This document shows, piece after piece, positions 8,815 to 17,409 of a DNA stretch of 64,000 bases. Position numbers and translations under genes: made by a program. A model generated the notes under the pieces. That model was not told the DNA's origin. It saw nothing but the letters and a program-made list of their open reading frames with translations, and made no database searches. Position 1 is the stretch's first letter; every line of letters starts with the position of its first letter. Source of the stretch: Streptomyces werraensis. GTDB taxonomy: Bacteria > Actinomycetota > Actinomycetes > Streptomycetales > Streptomycetaceae. Location: contig BNBX01000002.1 in assembly GCA_014656175.1 (NCBI GenBank), positions 372,001-436,000 of the forward strand, given 5' to 3'.

Positions 8815-10272
8815 ATGAGCGGATCACACAGGGACGTCGGCCGGCACGCCGTCGTCGTCGGAGCGGGCATCGCCGGACTGGCCGCCGCGCACCGGCTGCT
8901 GGAGCACGGGGCGCGGGTCACCGTGCTGGAGGCCTCGGACCGGGTCGGCGGCAAGCTGCTGCCCGGCGAGATCGCGGGCGCCCGCGTCGACCTCGGCGCG
9001 GAGTCGCTGCTGGCCCGCCGGCCCGAGGCGGTCGGACTCGCCCGCGCGGTCGGGCTGGCCGGCCGGCTCCAGCCGCCCGCCACCGCCTCCGCCGCGCTGT
9101 GGACCCGCGGCGCCCTGCGCCCCATGCCGAAGGGGCACGTCATGGGCGTCCCCGGCACCGCCGCCGCCCTCGCCGGCGTGCTGTCCGAGGAGGGCCTCGC
9201 CCGGATCGAGCGGGACGCCGAGCTGCCGCCCACCGAGATCGGCGACGACGTCGCCATCGGTGAGTACGTCGCCGAGCGGTTCGGCCGGGAGGTCGTCGAC
9301 CGGCTCGTGGAGCCGCTGCTCGGCGGGGTGTACGCGGGGGACGCGTACCGCATCTCGATGCGCTCGGCCGTCCCGCAGCTGTTCGAGGCCGCCCGCACGC
9401 ACGCCACGCTGACCGAGGCGGTCCGGGCCGTGCAGGCGAGGACGGCCGCCGCACAGCAGGCCGGTCCCGTCTTCACGGGCGTCGCGGGCGGCGTGGGCAC
9501 GCTGCCGCTCGCGGTCGCCGACTCCCTGCGCTCCCGGGGCGTCCGCGTCCTCACCGGCACCCCGGTCACCGAACTGCGCCGCGAACCCGACGACGGCTGG
9601 CGCCTCGTCGCCGGCGGCGAGACGCTGCACGCCGACGCGGTCGTCGTCGCCGTGCCCGCCCCGGCCGCCGCGGGCCTGCTGCGCGCCGAGGCGCCGGGCG
9701 CCGCCGCCGAGCTGTCCGCCGTCGAGTACGCCTCGATGGCGCTGGTCACCCTCGCCTACCGGCGCGACGACGCGCGGCTGCCCGAGGGCAGCGGGTTCCT
9801 GGTGCCGCCCGTCGAAGGCCGCAGCATCAAGGCGTCCACGTTCGCCTCCCGCAAGTGGGGCTGGGTCGCCGAGGAGAACCCGGACCTGGCCGTCGTACGC
9901 ACCTCCGTGGGGCGCCACGGCGAGACGGAGATCCTGCACCGCGACGACGACGAGCTGGTGGAGCTGTCCCGGCACGACCTCGAGGCGGCCACCGGCCTGG
10001 TCGCCGCTCCCGTCGCCGCCCGCGTGACCCGCTGGGACGACGGACTGCCGCAGTACCCGGTCGGCCACCACGCGCGCGTGGCCCGCGTCCGCGCCCACCT
10101 CGCCGGCCTGTCCGGGCTGGCCGTCTGCGGCGCCGCGTACGACGGCGTCGGCGTCCCGGCGTGCATCGCGAGCGCGTATGCCGCCGCCGACCAGATCAGC
10201 GGTGACCTGCGCGCTGTGCAGGAGCTCACCGCCCACCCGGTGCAAAGCCTTCACGGAGGAGCAGGAGAATAA
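8815..10272 (+). CDS. hemY: Coproporphyrinogen III / protoporphyrinogen oxidase
   Basis: 485 residues from ATG 8815 with GGTGGAGG just upstream. The N-terminal FAD motif is [13 protein letters not shown], followed by [12 protein letters not shown]. The C-terminal FAD-binding signature ([24 protein letters not shown]) is that of HemY-type oxidases. It lies immediately upstream of hemQ (5 bp gap). In actinobacteria this pair runs the coproporphyrin-dependent haem pathway: HemY oxidises coproporphyrinogen III to coproporphyrin III, and HemQ decarboxylates the iron form to haem b (established for Gram-positives). Ferrochelatase and hemE are not in the window. Confidence 0.95.
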   Translation: MSGSHRDVGRHAVVVGAGIAGLAAAHRLLEHGARVTVLEASDRVGGKLLPGEIAGARVDLGAESLLARRPEAVGLARAVGLAGRLQPPATASAALWTRGALRPMPKGHVMGVPGTAAALAGVLSEEGLARIERDAELPPTEIGDDVAIGEYVAERFGREVVDRLVEPLLGGVYAGDAYRISMRSAVPQLFEAARTHATLTEAVRAVQARTAAAQQAGPVFTGVAGGVGTLPLAVADSLRSRGVRVLTGTPVTELRREPDDGWRLVAGGETLHADAVVVAVPAPAAAGLLRAEAPGAAAELSAVEYASMALVTLAYRRDDARLPEGSGFLVPPVEGRSIKASTFASRKWGWVAEENPDLAVVRTSVGRHGETEILHRDDDELVELSRHDLEAATGLVAAPVAARVTRWDDGLPQYPVGHHARVARVRAHLAGLSGLAVCGAAYDGVGVPACIASAYAAADQISGDLRAVQELTAHPVQSLHGGAGE

Positions 10273-10277
10273 GGGAC

Positions 10278-11009
10278 ATGAGTGACGACGCCACCACCCC
10301 CGCGCCCGACCGGATCCCCAACAAGGGCAAGCTGGCCAAGGACCTCAACGAGGTCATCCGCTACACCCTGTGGTCCGTGTTCAAGCTGAAGGACGTCCTG
10401 CCGGAGGACCGCGCCGGCTACGCCGACGAGGTCCAGGAGCTGTTCGACCAGCTCGCCGCCAAGGACGTCACGGTCCGCGGCACCTACGACGTGTCGGGCC
10501 TGCGCGCGGACGCCGACCTCATGATCTGGTGGCACGCGGAGACCGCCGACCAGCTCCAGGAGGCCTACAACCTCTTCCGCCGCACCAGGCTCGGCCGCGC
10601 GCTGGAGCCGGTCTGGTCGAACATGGCGCTGCACCGCCCCGCCGAGTTCAACCGCTCGCACATCCCGGCGTTCCTCGCCGACGAGACGCCTCGCGACTAT
10701 GTGAGCGTCTACCCGTTCGTGCGCTCCTACGACTGGTACCTGCTGCCGGACGAGGACCGCCGCCGGATGCTCGCCGACCACGGCAAGATGGCCCGCGGCT
10801 ACCCGGACGTGCGCGCCAACACGGTCGCGTCGTTCTCGCTCGGCGACTACGAGTGGATCCTCGCCTTCGAGGCCGACGAGCTGTACCGCATCGTCGATCT
10901 GATGCGTCACCTGCGCGGCTCCGAGGCCCGTATGCACGTCCGTGAGGAGGTCCCGTTCTTCACGGGCCGCCGCAAGGACGTCGCCGACCTGGTCGCCGGT
11001 CTGGCCTGA
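10278..11009 (+). CDS. hemQ: HemQ coproheme decarboxylase (chlorite-dismutase fold)
   Basis: 243 residues, start ATG 10278 with GGAGGAGCAGGAG upstream. The chlorite-dismutase-like ferredoxin-fold domain is complete. Visible key positions include YTLWSVFKL (about 30), actinobacterial distal-type His119 (ALHRPAEF), Tyr145 in [13 protein letters not shown], and probable proximal haem ligand His168 in [14 protein letters not shown]. HemQ converts coproheme to haem b by two oxidative decarboxylations at the cytoplasmic membrane side. It is tightly linked to hemY and convergent with the peptidase gene ending 7 bp away. Confidence 0.95.
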   Translation: MSDDATTPAPDRIPNKGKLAKDLNEVIRYTLWSVFKLKDVLPEDRAGYADEVQELFDQLAAKDVTVRGTYDVSGLRADADLMIWWHAETADQLQEAYNLFRRTRLGRALEPVWSNMALHRPAEFNRSHIPAFLADETPRDYVSVYPFVRSYDWYLLPDEDRRRMLADHGKMARGYPDVRANTVASFSLGDYEWILAFEADELYRIVDLMRHLRGSEARMHVREEVPFFTGRRKDVADLVAGLA

Positions 11010-11015
11010 CGCCGC

Positions 11016-12617
11016 TCAGGTCGCGGGCGACGCGGGAGCGGGCGCCGGGTGCGGTGCGCAGGACGCGCGCCGGCCCGGCACCCGGCCCTCCAGCAGATAC
11101 GCCGTCAGATGCGCGTTCACGCAGGCGTTGGCGCCGCCCGCGAGGCCGTGGCTGCCGGCGTCCCGCTCCGTCACCAGCGCCGCCCCGGCCAGCCGCCGGT
11201 GGAGCTCCAGCGCCCCGTCGTACGGGGTCGCCGCGTCCCGTTCCGCCGCCAGGACGAGTGTGGGCGGCAGGGCGCCCTGCCCGGCGCGCACGTCCAGGGG
11301 CCGCTGCCGGGGCGCCGGCCAGTAGGCGCAGGGCAGATGCGTCCACACGTTGTCCCACGTCCCGAACGGCGCCCGGCGCGCGAGCCGCGTGCTGTCCCGG
11401 TCCCACACCGCGAAGTCCGTCGGCCAGGGAGCGTCGTTGCACTCCACGGCCAGATACACCGCGCGTGTGTTCTCCGCCTCCGCCGCCGCCTCGGGCTGCT
11501 CCTCCGCCTGCTCCACCAGCGGACCGGGGTCGCCCTTCAGATACGCCGACAGCGCGTGCGCGCGCTGCGGCCAGTGGTCGTCGTGGTACGCCGCCTTCAG
11601 CATCGACGCGTGCAGCTGCGCCGGACCGACCTTCCCGCCCGCGGGTTCCCCCGCCAGCCGCTCCCGCACCACGTCGTAGCTGTCGCCCACCTTCCGCGCC
11701 GTGTCGCCCAGCCCGTACACGTCGTGATGGCGGGCGACCCAGGCCCGGAAGTCCGCCCAGCGGTCCTCGAACGCGGCCGACCGGGCGAGGTTGTTGCGGT
11801 ACCAGACCCGCTCCGGCGCCGGGTTCACCGCCGAGTCGAACACCATCCGCCGCACGCGCGAGGGGAACAGCGTCGCGTACAGCGCCCCGATGTACGTGCC
11901 GTACGACGAGCCGAGGAAGGTCAGCCGGGTCTCGCCCAGCGCGGCGCGCAGCACGTCCAGGTCACGGGCGTTGTTCAGCGACGTGTAGTGCCGCAGCGCG
12001 TCGCCGGACCGCTCGGCGCACCCCCGCGCGTACGCCGCCGCGCGGGCCGCGCGCTCCCGCTTGACCGCCGCCGACGGGTGCTGCGGGGCGGGCGCGGGGC
12101 CCTGGTGGAAGGCCGTCGGGTCGGTGCACGACAGCGGGGCGGAACGGCCCACCCCGCGAGGGGCGTAGCCGACCAGGTCGTACGCCGCCGCCAGCCGCTT
12201 CCAGACCGGGACCACGCCCAGCATCGGGAAGGACATGCCGCTGAAGCCCGGCCCGCCCGGGTTGTTCACCAGGGAGCCCTGCCGGGGCACCGCGCGCCCG
12301 GTCACGGGGTCCTTCCCGGAGGCCCGGGAGCGGCTGACGGTGAGCCGGATCTGCTCGCCGTCCGGGCGGGCGTAGTCGAGCGGGACGCGCACCGTGCCGC
12401 ACTCCACGGTGGGCGGCAGCTCCTGCTCCCCGGAGCACCGGACGAAGTCGATCCCCTCGGAGGCGGCCCGCGCGGCGGCCACCGCGATGCCGCGTGCCTC
12501 GGACGCGGATGCGGACCCGAGGGCCGGCGCGGAGGCCAGCGCGGCGGTCCGGGCGGCGGAGGCCGGGGTGGTGAGAAGCAAGGACCCGGCGGCCACGAGG
12601 GCGGCGGCGGTTCTCAT
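11016..12617 (-). CDS. Secreted alpha/beta hydrolase, tripeptidyl aminopeptidase (TAP/SlpD-like)
   Basis: 533 residues from ATG 12617. A hydrophobic N-terminus ending P-A-S-A-A suggests a Sec signal peptide cut near residue 21-22. The alpha/beta-hydrolase core shows the oxyanion segment NNPGGPGFSG (118-127) and nucleophile elbow G-S-S-Y-G with Ser238. The C-terminal TAP-like region has VLAAERDAATPYDGALEL and a His in GSHGL. Family S33 mycelium-associated peptidases remove N-terminal tripeptides outside the cell. A second paralogue lies at 17410-19005. The promoter side carries an ATCCCTT...AAGGGAT inverted repeat (12628-12660) just upstream of the start. Confidence 0.92.
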   Translation of the reverse strand: MRTAAALVAAGSLLLTTPASAARTAALASAPALGSASASEARGIAVAAARAASEGIDFVRCSGEQELPPTVECGTVRVPLDYARPDGEQIRLTVSRSRASGKDPVTGRAVPRQGSLVNNPGGPGFSGMSFPMLGVVPVWKRLAAAYDLVGYAPRGVGRSAPLSCTDPTAFHQGPAPAPQHPSAAVKRERAARAAAYARGCAERSGDALRHYTSLNNARDLDVLRAALGETRLTFLGSSYGTYIGALYATLFPSRVRRMVFDSAVNPAPERVWYRNNLARSAAFEDRWADFRAWVARHHDVYGLGDTARKVGDSYDVVRERLAGEPAGGKVGPAQLHASMLKAAYHDDHWPQRAHALSAYLKGDPGPLVEQAEEQPEAAAEAENTRAVYLAVECNDAPWPTDFAVWDRDSTRLARRAPFGTWDNVWTHLPCAYWPAPRQRPLDVRAGQGALPPTLVLAAERDAATPYDGALELHRRLAGAALVTERDAGSHGLAGGANACVNAHLTAYLLEGRVPGRRASCAPHPAPAPASPAT

Positions 12618-12730
12618 CGGTGAGGTGATCCCTTCGGTGCGCTGCGGCGACAAAAGGGATGTTTTCGGCACGCGTGGTGCCGGGCAAGGACCGTCCGCCG
12701 GGTGTCGGCGACCGGTTCACCGCCTCCGGG

Positions 12731-13513
12731 TCACCACTCCACGCGGGGCTCCCGGTGAGCGAAGGCCGCCCGCACCTGCGGTTCGCCCACCGCGTGCACC
12801 CCGTGCACGGCGACGGTGGTGAGGTACGCGCGGTCGTCGTCGGTGTCGCCGGCCGCCGCCCGCCGTACGGAGGCGAGCAGCCGCTGTCCCGCAGGGGACG
12901 CCCAGGGCGAGGCGGGGCTCAGCTCGAAGCGGGCGACGGCGAGACAGCCCAGCGTGAACGCCAGCGGCAGCGCGAACCACAGGGCGATCAGCGGGCGCGG
13001 CATCTGCGGAGGCGCCGGCATGAGCAGCGCGACGGCGGCGAGACCGGCCACCGCCGGCACGGCGAGCCGCATCCGGCGCAGCGCCTCGGCGACGGTCCGC
13101 CCGTCGCCCTCCGGCACCGCGAGGCCGGCGCGCACCAGCCGTTCCGCCAGCGTCCGCACCGCCTCCGCGGTCGCCGCGGCCTTCCGCACCGGCGCTATCC
13201 GCGACTGGCCCTCCGGTCCGATCGCCCCTATCACCGTGCGCTCCATGTCGTCCCGCCCGCGCGGATCGACGACGGTGGCCCAGCCGGTGTGCGCCAGCAG
13301 CAGCCGCCGCTGACGGGCCATCGCGACGAGCGTGAGATCGGCGACCCGCGCCGGACCGCCCGACAGGAACGCCGCCTCGTACAGCGTCAGCCCGCGCCGC
13401 TCTCCCGCACCGTCACCGGCGGCCGCCGCCTCACGCACGGCGGCCCGGCACAGCCGCACCCCGGCGACCCCGGCGATGGCCCAGGCCAGCAGCAGGAGAG
13501 GAACCCAGAACAT
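12731..13513 (-). CDS. TIGR04222 domain membrane protein
   Basis: 260 residues from ATG 13513. An N-terminal transmembrane helix starts at residue 2 (FWVPLLLLAWAIAGVAGV). The cytoplasmic part has the LTLYEAAFLSGGPARVADLTLVAM motif typical of TIGR04222 proteins, and two central helices follow (about 155-200). Some family members end in long Gly/Cys-rich tails; this one does not and ends ...HREPRVEW. No Shine-Dalgarno sits before 13513, but an AT-rich TTACAAACAACT lies directly upstream, consistent with a leaderless transcript. An in-frame ATG at 13564 is the alternative start. It lies downstream of the DUF692 gene on the same strand (194 bp gap). Function unknown. Confidence 0.8.
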   Translation of the reverse strand: MFWVPLLLLAWAIAGVAGVRLCRAAVREAAAAGDGAGERRGLTLYEAAFLSGGPARVADLTLVAMARQRRLLLAHTGWATVVDPRGRDDMERTVIGAIGPEGQSRIAPVRKAAATAEAVRTLAERLVRAGLAVPEGDGRTVAEALRRMRLAVPAVAGLAAVALLMPAPPQMPRPLIALWFALPLAFTLGCLAVARFELSPASPWASPAGQRLLASVRRAAAGDTDDDRAYLTTVAVHGVHAVGEPQVRAAFAHREPRVEW

Positions 13514-13706
13514 GAGTTGTTTGTAAGGGACACGGTCGCGAAAACACCATGCCTTGTTCACCATCCGGACGCAGCGTTGCGGGTATGTGACGTTCCGCGG
13601 AGTCGTCCCATGACGTTCTTCGTCCGCCGCGCGGACATGGGGGACCCGTACACGACCGTGGAGACCGGGAATCCCCACGCTCGTGAGGCCGTGCTGGACG
13701 CCCGTG

Positions 13707-15017
13707 TCAGCGTCGGAGCAGGGCGCGGCGGGTCGCGCGGGCCAGGCGGGTGACCGGGCGGGCCTGGCGGGGCCTCGGGCCTGAGCGGTCGAGCCACCAT
13801 TCGCGCAGCTCGCGCCGCGCCCGCGTGTCCTCGGGCCGCCCGGTCAGCAGCAGATCCGCGGCGAAGTCCAGTGCGTCGCGCCGGTACCCGCCCGTCATCG
13901 GCCGCGTCTGCGCGTACGCGAGGAAGGCCGCCCGGTAGCCGTCGCCGAGGATCACCGGCAGCTCCGGGGCCACCTTGGCGACCACATCGGCCCGCTTGGC
14001 GGCCAGCGCCCGCGCCTGCACCCGCATCCGCGTCCGGTCGAACCCCTCCGGGACCGGCGTCCCCGCGACCAGCGAGGACAGCACCGCGGCCTGGGCCAGC
14101 GCCAGCCGTTCCCGGGTGGCCTCGGTGACGGGCCCGACGGCGGCCGGCTCCCGCAACCGCTGTGGCGTCGAAGCCCCGCGGACCCGGGCACCCGCCTCCA
14201 CCGCCCCGCGGATCGCGCCCAGTTCGCGCTCCAGCTCCACCGGCGGCGGGAAGTTCTCGTCCCGTTCCAGCAGCACGCCCGGGGGCGACACCCGGGACGC
14301 GAGGTCCGTGAGGATGTCCAGCACCGGCCGGGGCACCGGGTGGGCGTGGCTGTCGTGCCACACGCCGTCCCGCTCGAACCCGCCCGCGACATGGACGTAC
14401 GCGATGGCCTCCAGGGGGAGTTCGGCGAGCGCCTTGGCCGGGTCCTCGCCGCGGTTGACATGGTTGGTGTGCAGGTTGGCGACGTCGATGAGCAGTCGTA
14501 CGCCGGTGCGGTCGGCCAGCTCGTACAGGAACTGCCCCTCGGTCATCTCCTCGCCGGGCCAGGAGAACAGCGCGGCGATGTTCTCCACGGCGAGCGGCAC
14601 GGGGAGCGCGTCCTGGGCGATGCGGACGTTCTCGCACAGCACGTCGAGGGCGTCGCGGGTGCGCGGCACCGGCAGCAGGTGCCCGGCCTCGATGCCGGGG
14701 GACGCGGTCAGCGGACCGCCCGCCCGTACGAACGCGATGTGCTCGGTGACCAGGGGCGAGCCCAGCGCCGTGGCGCGCTCGGCGAGCGCGGTGAGCCGGT
14801 GCTCGTCGGGGCGTTCGGCGCCGCCGAGCCCCAGGGAGACGCCGTGCGGCACGACGGTCACGCCGCGCTCGCGCAGCCGCAGCAGCGACGCGGGCAGATG
14901 ACCGGGGCAGACGTTCTCCGCCACCACCTCGACCCAGTCGATGCCCGGCATGGCCTCCACCGCGTCCGCGATCTCCGGACGCCACCCGATCCCGGTCCCC
15001 AGCCGCACCGTCGTCAT
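13707..15017 (-). CDS. DUF692 (MbnB/TglH-like multinuclear iron) enzyme fused to a DUF2063/MbnC-like domain
   Basis: 436 residues from ATG 15017, set by GGAGGGG six bases upstream. Residues 1-280 are a TIM-barrel DUF692 domain. Candidate metal ligands: His58 (PHGVSLGLG), His93 (TEHIAF), Glu145 and Asn146 (VENIAA), Asp178, His183 and His186 ([15 protein letters not shown]), His209 (YVHVAGG), Asp222, His224 and His226 (HDSHAHP), Glu251, Asp253 and Glu254 (LERDENFP). DUF692 enzymes MbnB and TglH oxidatively rearrange peptide Cys residues using two or three irons. Residues about 300-392 ([12 protein letters not shown]...[15 protein letters not shown]...) resemble the DUF2063/MbnC/HvfC partner, normally a separate gene. 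The fusion assignment is by eye. Downstream is the TIGR04222 gene. Confidence 0.85.
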   Translation of the reverse strand: MTTVRLGTGIGWRPEIADAVEAMPGIDWVEVVAENVCPGHLPASLLRLRERGVTVVPHGVSLGLGGAERPDEHRLTALAERATALGSPLVTEHIAFVRAGGPLTASPGIEAGHLLPVPRTRDALDVLCENVRIAQDALPVPLAVENIAALFSWPGEEMTEGQFLYELADRTGVRLLIDVANLHTNHVNRGEDPAKALAELPLEAIAYVHVAGGFERDGVWHDSHAHPVPRPVLDILTDLASRVSPPGVLLERDENFPPPVELERELGAIRGAVEAGARVRGASTPQRLREPAAVGPVTEATRERLALAQAAVLSSLVAGTPVPEGFDRTRMRVQARALAAKRADVVAKVAPELPVILGDGYRAAFLAYAQTRPMTGGYRRDALDFAADLLLTGRPEDTRARRELREWWLDRSGPRPRQARPVTRLARATRRALLRR

Positions 15018-15161
15018 CCCCGTCCCCTCCTTCACCCCGGCGTTCCCGCCCGGCCCCCGATCCGTCCGCACCGGACGTGCCGGGGATATGACCCCGCGCG
15101 TGGCGCCCGAACCGTCCCCCGGCCGCCTTCAGAGGAACATTTGAGGTTGGGGGAGGACCGC

Positions 15162-17225
15162 TCACCGCACCTGGAACGCCGTCGACACACCCTCGATCGA
15201 CGAGATCTTCCCGCCCAGGCTCTTCGCGTCGCCGCGGTAGACGACGCGATAGGTGCCCGAGGGGGTGCCCCGGGGGATGTCCCAGGTGATGGTCACCTTG
15301 GACGCGGCGACGCCGTCGCGCGCCCAGTGGAAGCGGGTCGCCCAGTCGCCGTCGTCGGCGACGGCGCGCCACGCGCCGGCGGAGTCGCGCCGCTCGATCC
15401 GCAGATACGTGTCGCCGCGGTGCAGGTCGTTGCCCGGGTGGGCGCCGGCGAAGACGACCTCGACGCGTTCCCCGGTCCGGTAGGTCTCCCGCGGCGGCAC
15501 CAGCACGTCGCCGAACCTCCGGAACAGCGGCGGCGCGTCCAGCACCACACCGGGCTGGAGCGAGAGCGCCTTGCCGGTCAGGTCCGGCGGCTCGGGCCCG
15601 AGCGGCAGGTCCGTGCCGTCGCGCAGGGAGACCGCCAGGTCGGCCGCGGTCTGCTGGAGCGCGGGGAGCTGCCAGCGCCCGAAGAGGGTGCTGCCGCCCT
15701 CGTACTGCTGGGCGTCGTACTCCTCCGGCGTGGTCACGTAGTGGAAGTAGGAGTTGCTGTACCCGGCGACCAGGACGTCGTCGAGGTCCGCGCCGACGAT
15801 CCCGGCGACCGTGCGCCGCAGCCGCAGGCCCGCGCAGACGGTCACCTCGCCGGGGATGCCGATGAGGTACAGGCCGCCGATGCGGACCAGCATCACCGGC
15901 ACCCGCTCCTGCACCCACGGGTAGATCCGGTTCATCTCCCCGATCGGCACGAAGACGTCCTTCGGCGCCTGTGCCTGCTTCAGCTCGGGGGAGACCGTGT
16001 AGATGACCGAGTTCGAGACGGCGTCCCAGAAGGGGTTGTCGCCCTCGTCGAAGCCGGGGAAGGCGGGCCCGTCCTCCAGACTGCCCGCCGCCATCGCCGC
16101 GCCGACGCACGGCTTGGACGTGCGGTGGGTCCTGCCGTCGCCGGTGAACTCCGGGCGCACGGTGACGTCGGAGAGGTCGACGTACACGAGCCGTGAGTCG
16201 ACCGGCCCGGACAGCCGCGTGCCCGGCTTCTCCGCCTGCGCCGCGGCCGCCTCGTACTGCCGCAGCCCGCTGACGCGGGTGGCCTCGAAGTCGGCGGGCG
16301 TCGTGGGCGGCACCAGGTCCAGGTTGGGCGACATGTCGCCGCTGTTGGTCTGGGCGAACGCCGACACGAACTCCGGAGCGCCGTCGGCGAGATAGTCCAC
16401 GCCGTGGACCTCGCGCTCCCAGTGGTAGGCGGCGTAGCCCTTGTTGTCGGCGCTGATCAGCCGGTTGTCGCCGGACATGCTGGTGCCGTGCACCGGGAAC
16501 CAGTTGACCGCCCCGACCGTGCGGCCCTCCCGCTCGACCCTCAGCAGGGTGGTCAGGGTGTCCACGCCGTCCGGGAAGTGGTCCCGGTCGGCCTTCGGGT
16601 TGCGGTCGAAGGCGGTCCGTGAGCGGTTGACGCTGGCGCCGGTCAGCGTGCCGTGGCTGAGCAGCAGTTCGGACGGGGCAAGGTCCTCGTGCGCGTTGCG
16701 CGCCGCCTCGAACAGACCGTCCGCCACCGCCTCGAAGGTCGCCTCGTGGAAGCCGAACGTCGTGGTGTTGTACAGGAGATGGTGCGAGTAGCCGCCGGGG
16801 CCCGCGTGGGTGTGGGTGGCGGTGACGAGGACGTTCCGCGCCGTGTACAGATCGCCGTACGCCTGCCCCAGCCGCCGTAGCACCGCCCGGTGCACGCTCT
16901 CGAAGATCATGGGGGAGTCGGCGACGATCAGCAGCACGCGGCGCCCGCTCGCCTGCTCGGCCACGACGAACGCCCGCGCCCGCAAACGGGTGTGGAGCCC
17001 CGCCGCCTGCTGGTCGAAACGCCCGTACCCCATCATGCCGACCTCGGCGACCTCACCCGTCGCGTCGGAGATGCCCCGGCCGACGAGATACCCGCCGCCG
17101 CCTCCCGCGGCGGCGGCCGCGGCGCCCGGCGGGACCAGGTGCGCGCCCGCGAGGCCCAGGCCGGTGACGGCACCCGCCTTCAGGACGGTCCGGCGGCTGC
17201 GCGAGGGAGGACGTTCCGCGGTCAT
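15162..17225 (-). CDS. Neutral/alkaline non-lysosomal ceramidase, Tat-exported
   Basis: 687 residues from ATG 17225. A twin-arginine signal (SRRTVLKAG, Arg11-Arg12) and hydrophobic stretch end near an Ala/Gly-rich cleavage zone. The mature part begins as neutral ceramidases do (VGRGISDATGEVAEVGMMGYGR). Zinc-site and catalytic motifs include VTATHTHAGPGG, NWFPVHGTSM and NSGDMSPNLD, whose Ser matches the family nucleophile. The C-terminal 150 residues form the usual immunoglobulin-like domain. The enzyme cleaves the N-acyl bond of ceramide to sphingosine and fatty acid. Streptomyces lacks abundant sphingolipids, so the target may be environmental lipid (inference). It is flanked upstream by a strong terminator hairpin (17346-17388). 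Confidence 0.93.
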   Translation of the reverse strand: MTAERPPSRSRRTVLKAGAVTGLGLAGAHLVPPGAAAAAAGGGGGYLVGRGISDATGEVAEVGMMGYGRFDQQAAGLHTRLRARAFVVAEQASGRRVLLIVADSPMIFESVHRAVLRRLGQAYGDLYTARNVLVTATHTHAGPGGYSHHLLYNTTTFGFHEATFEAVADGLFEAARNAHEDLAPSELLLSHGTLTGASVNRSRTAFDRNPKADRDHFPDGVDTLTTLLRVEREGRTVGAVNWFPVHGTSMSGDNRLISADNKGYAAYHWEREVHGVDYLADGAPEFVSAFAQTNSGDMSPNLDLVPPTTPADFEATRVSGLRQYEAAAAQAEKPGTRLSGPVDSRLVYVDLSDVTVRPEFTGDGRTHRTSKPCVGAAMAAGSLEDGPAFPGFDEGDNPFWDAVSNSVIYTVSPELKQAQAPKDVFVPIGEMNRIYPWVQERVPVMLVRIGGLYLIGIPGEVTVCAGLRLRRTVAGIVGADLDDVLVAGYSNSYFHYVTTPEEYDAQQYEGGSTLFGRWQLPALQQTAADLAVSLRDGTDLPLGPEPPDLTGKALSLQPGVVLDAPPLFRRFGDVLVPPRETYRTGERVEVVFAGAHPGNDLHRGDTYLRIERRDSAGAWRAVADDGDWATRFHWARDGVAASKVTITWDIPRGTPSGTYRVVYRGDAKSLGGKISSIEGVSTAFQVR

Positions 17226-17345
17226 ACGCTGCTCCTCAGGGTCGGTCGGCCCCCGGCGGACAAAACATGAACAACATTCAAGTTCCGCGCCTCATTGGTA
17301 CACCGTCCGCCATGAACACGGCAAGAGTCGTGCGCGCATGACGCG

Positions 17346-17388
17346 GCCGGCCCGGTGGGTCCGCGTCCCGCGGACCCACCGGGCCGGC
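17346..17388 (-). terminator. Perfect 20-bp stem hairpin (terminator of the downstream end of gene 17410-19005)
   Basis: Arms 17346-17365 and 17369-17388 are exact reverse complements (GCCGGCCCGGTGGGTCCGCG) with a 3-nt loop TCC. There is no U-run, as is usual for Streptomyces terminators. It lies 22 bp beyond the stop of the TAP-like lipoprotein gene and separates it from the ceramidase promoter. Confidence 0.85.
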
Positions 17389-17409
17389 TTCCGCCCTACG
17401 GCAGCCGCG

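Noticed and set aside
13514-13706. Search for a short Cys-containing precursor peptide between the DUF692 and TIGR04222 genes
   Set aside because: The only frame is the upstream extension of the TIGR04222 gene, without a ribosome site; no peptide could be supported.
13558-16110. Long minus-strand frame of about 850 codons
   Set aside because: It overlaps the DUF692 and ceramidase genes in another frame and is Arg/Gly/Pro-rich with no motifs.
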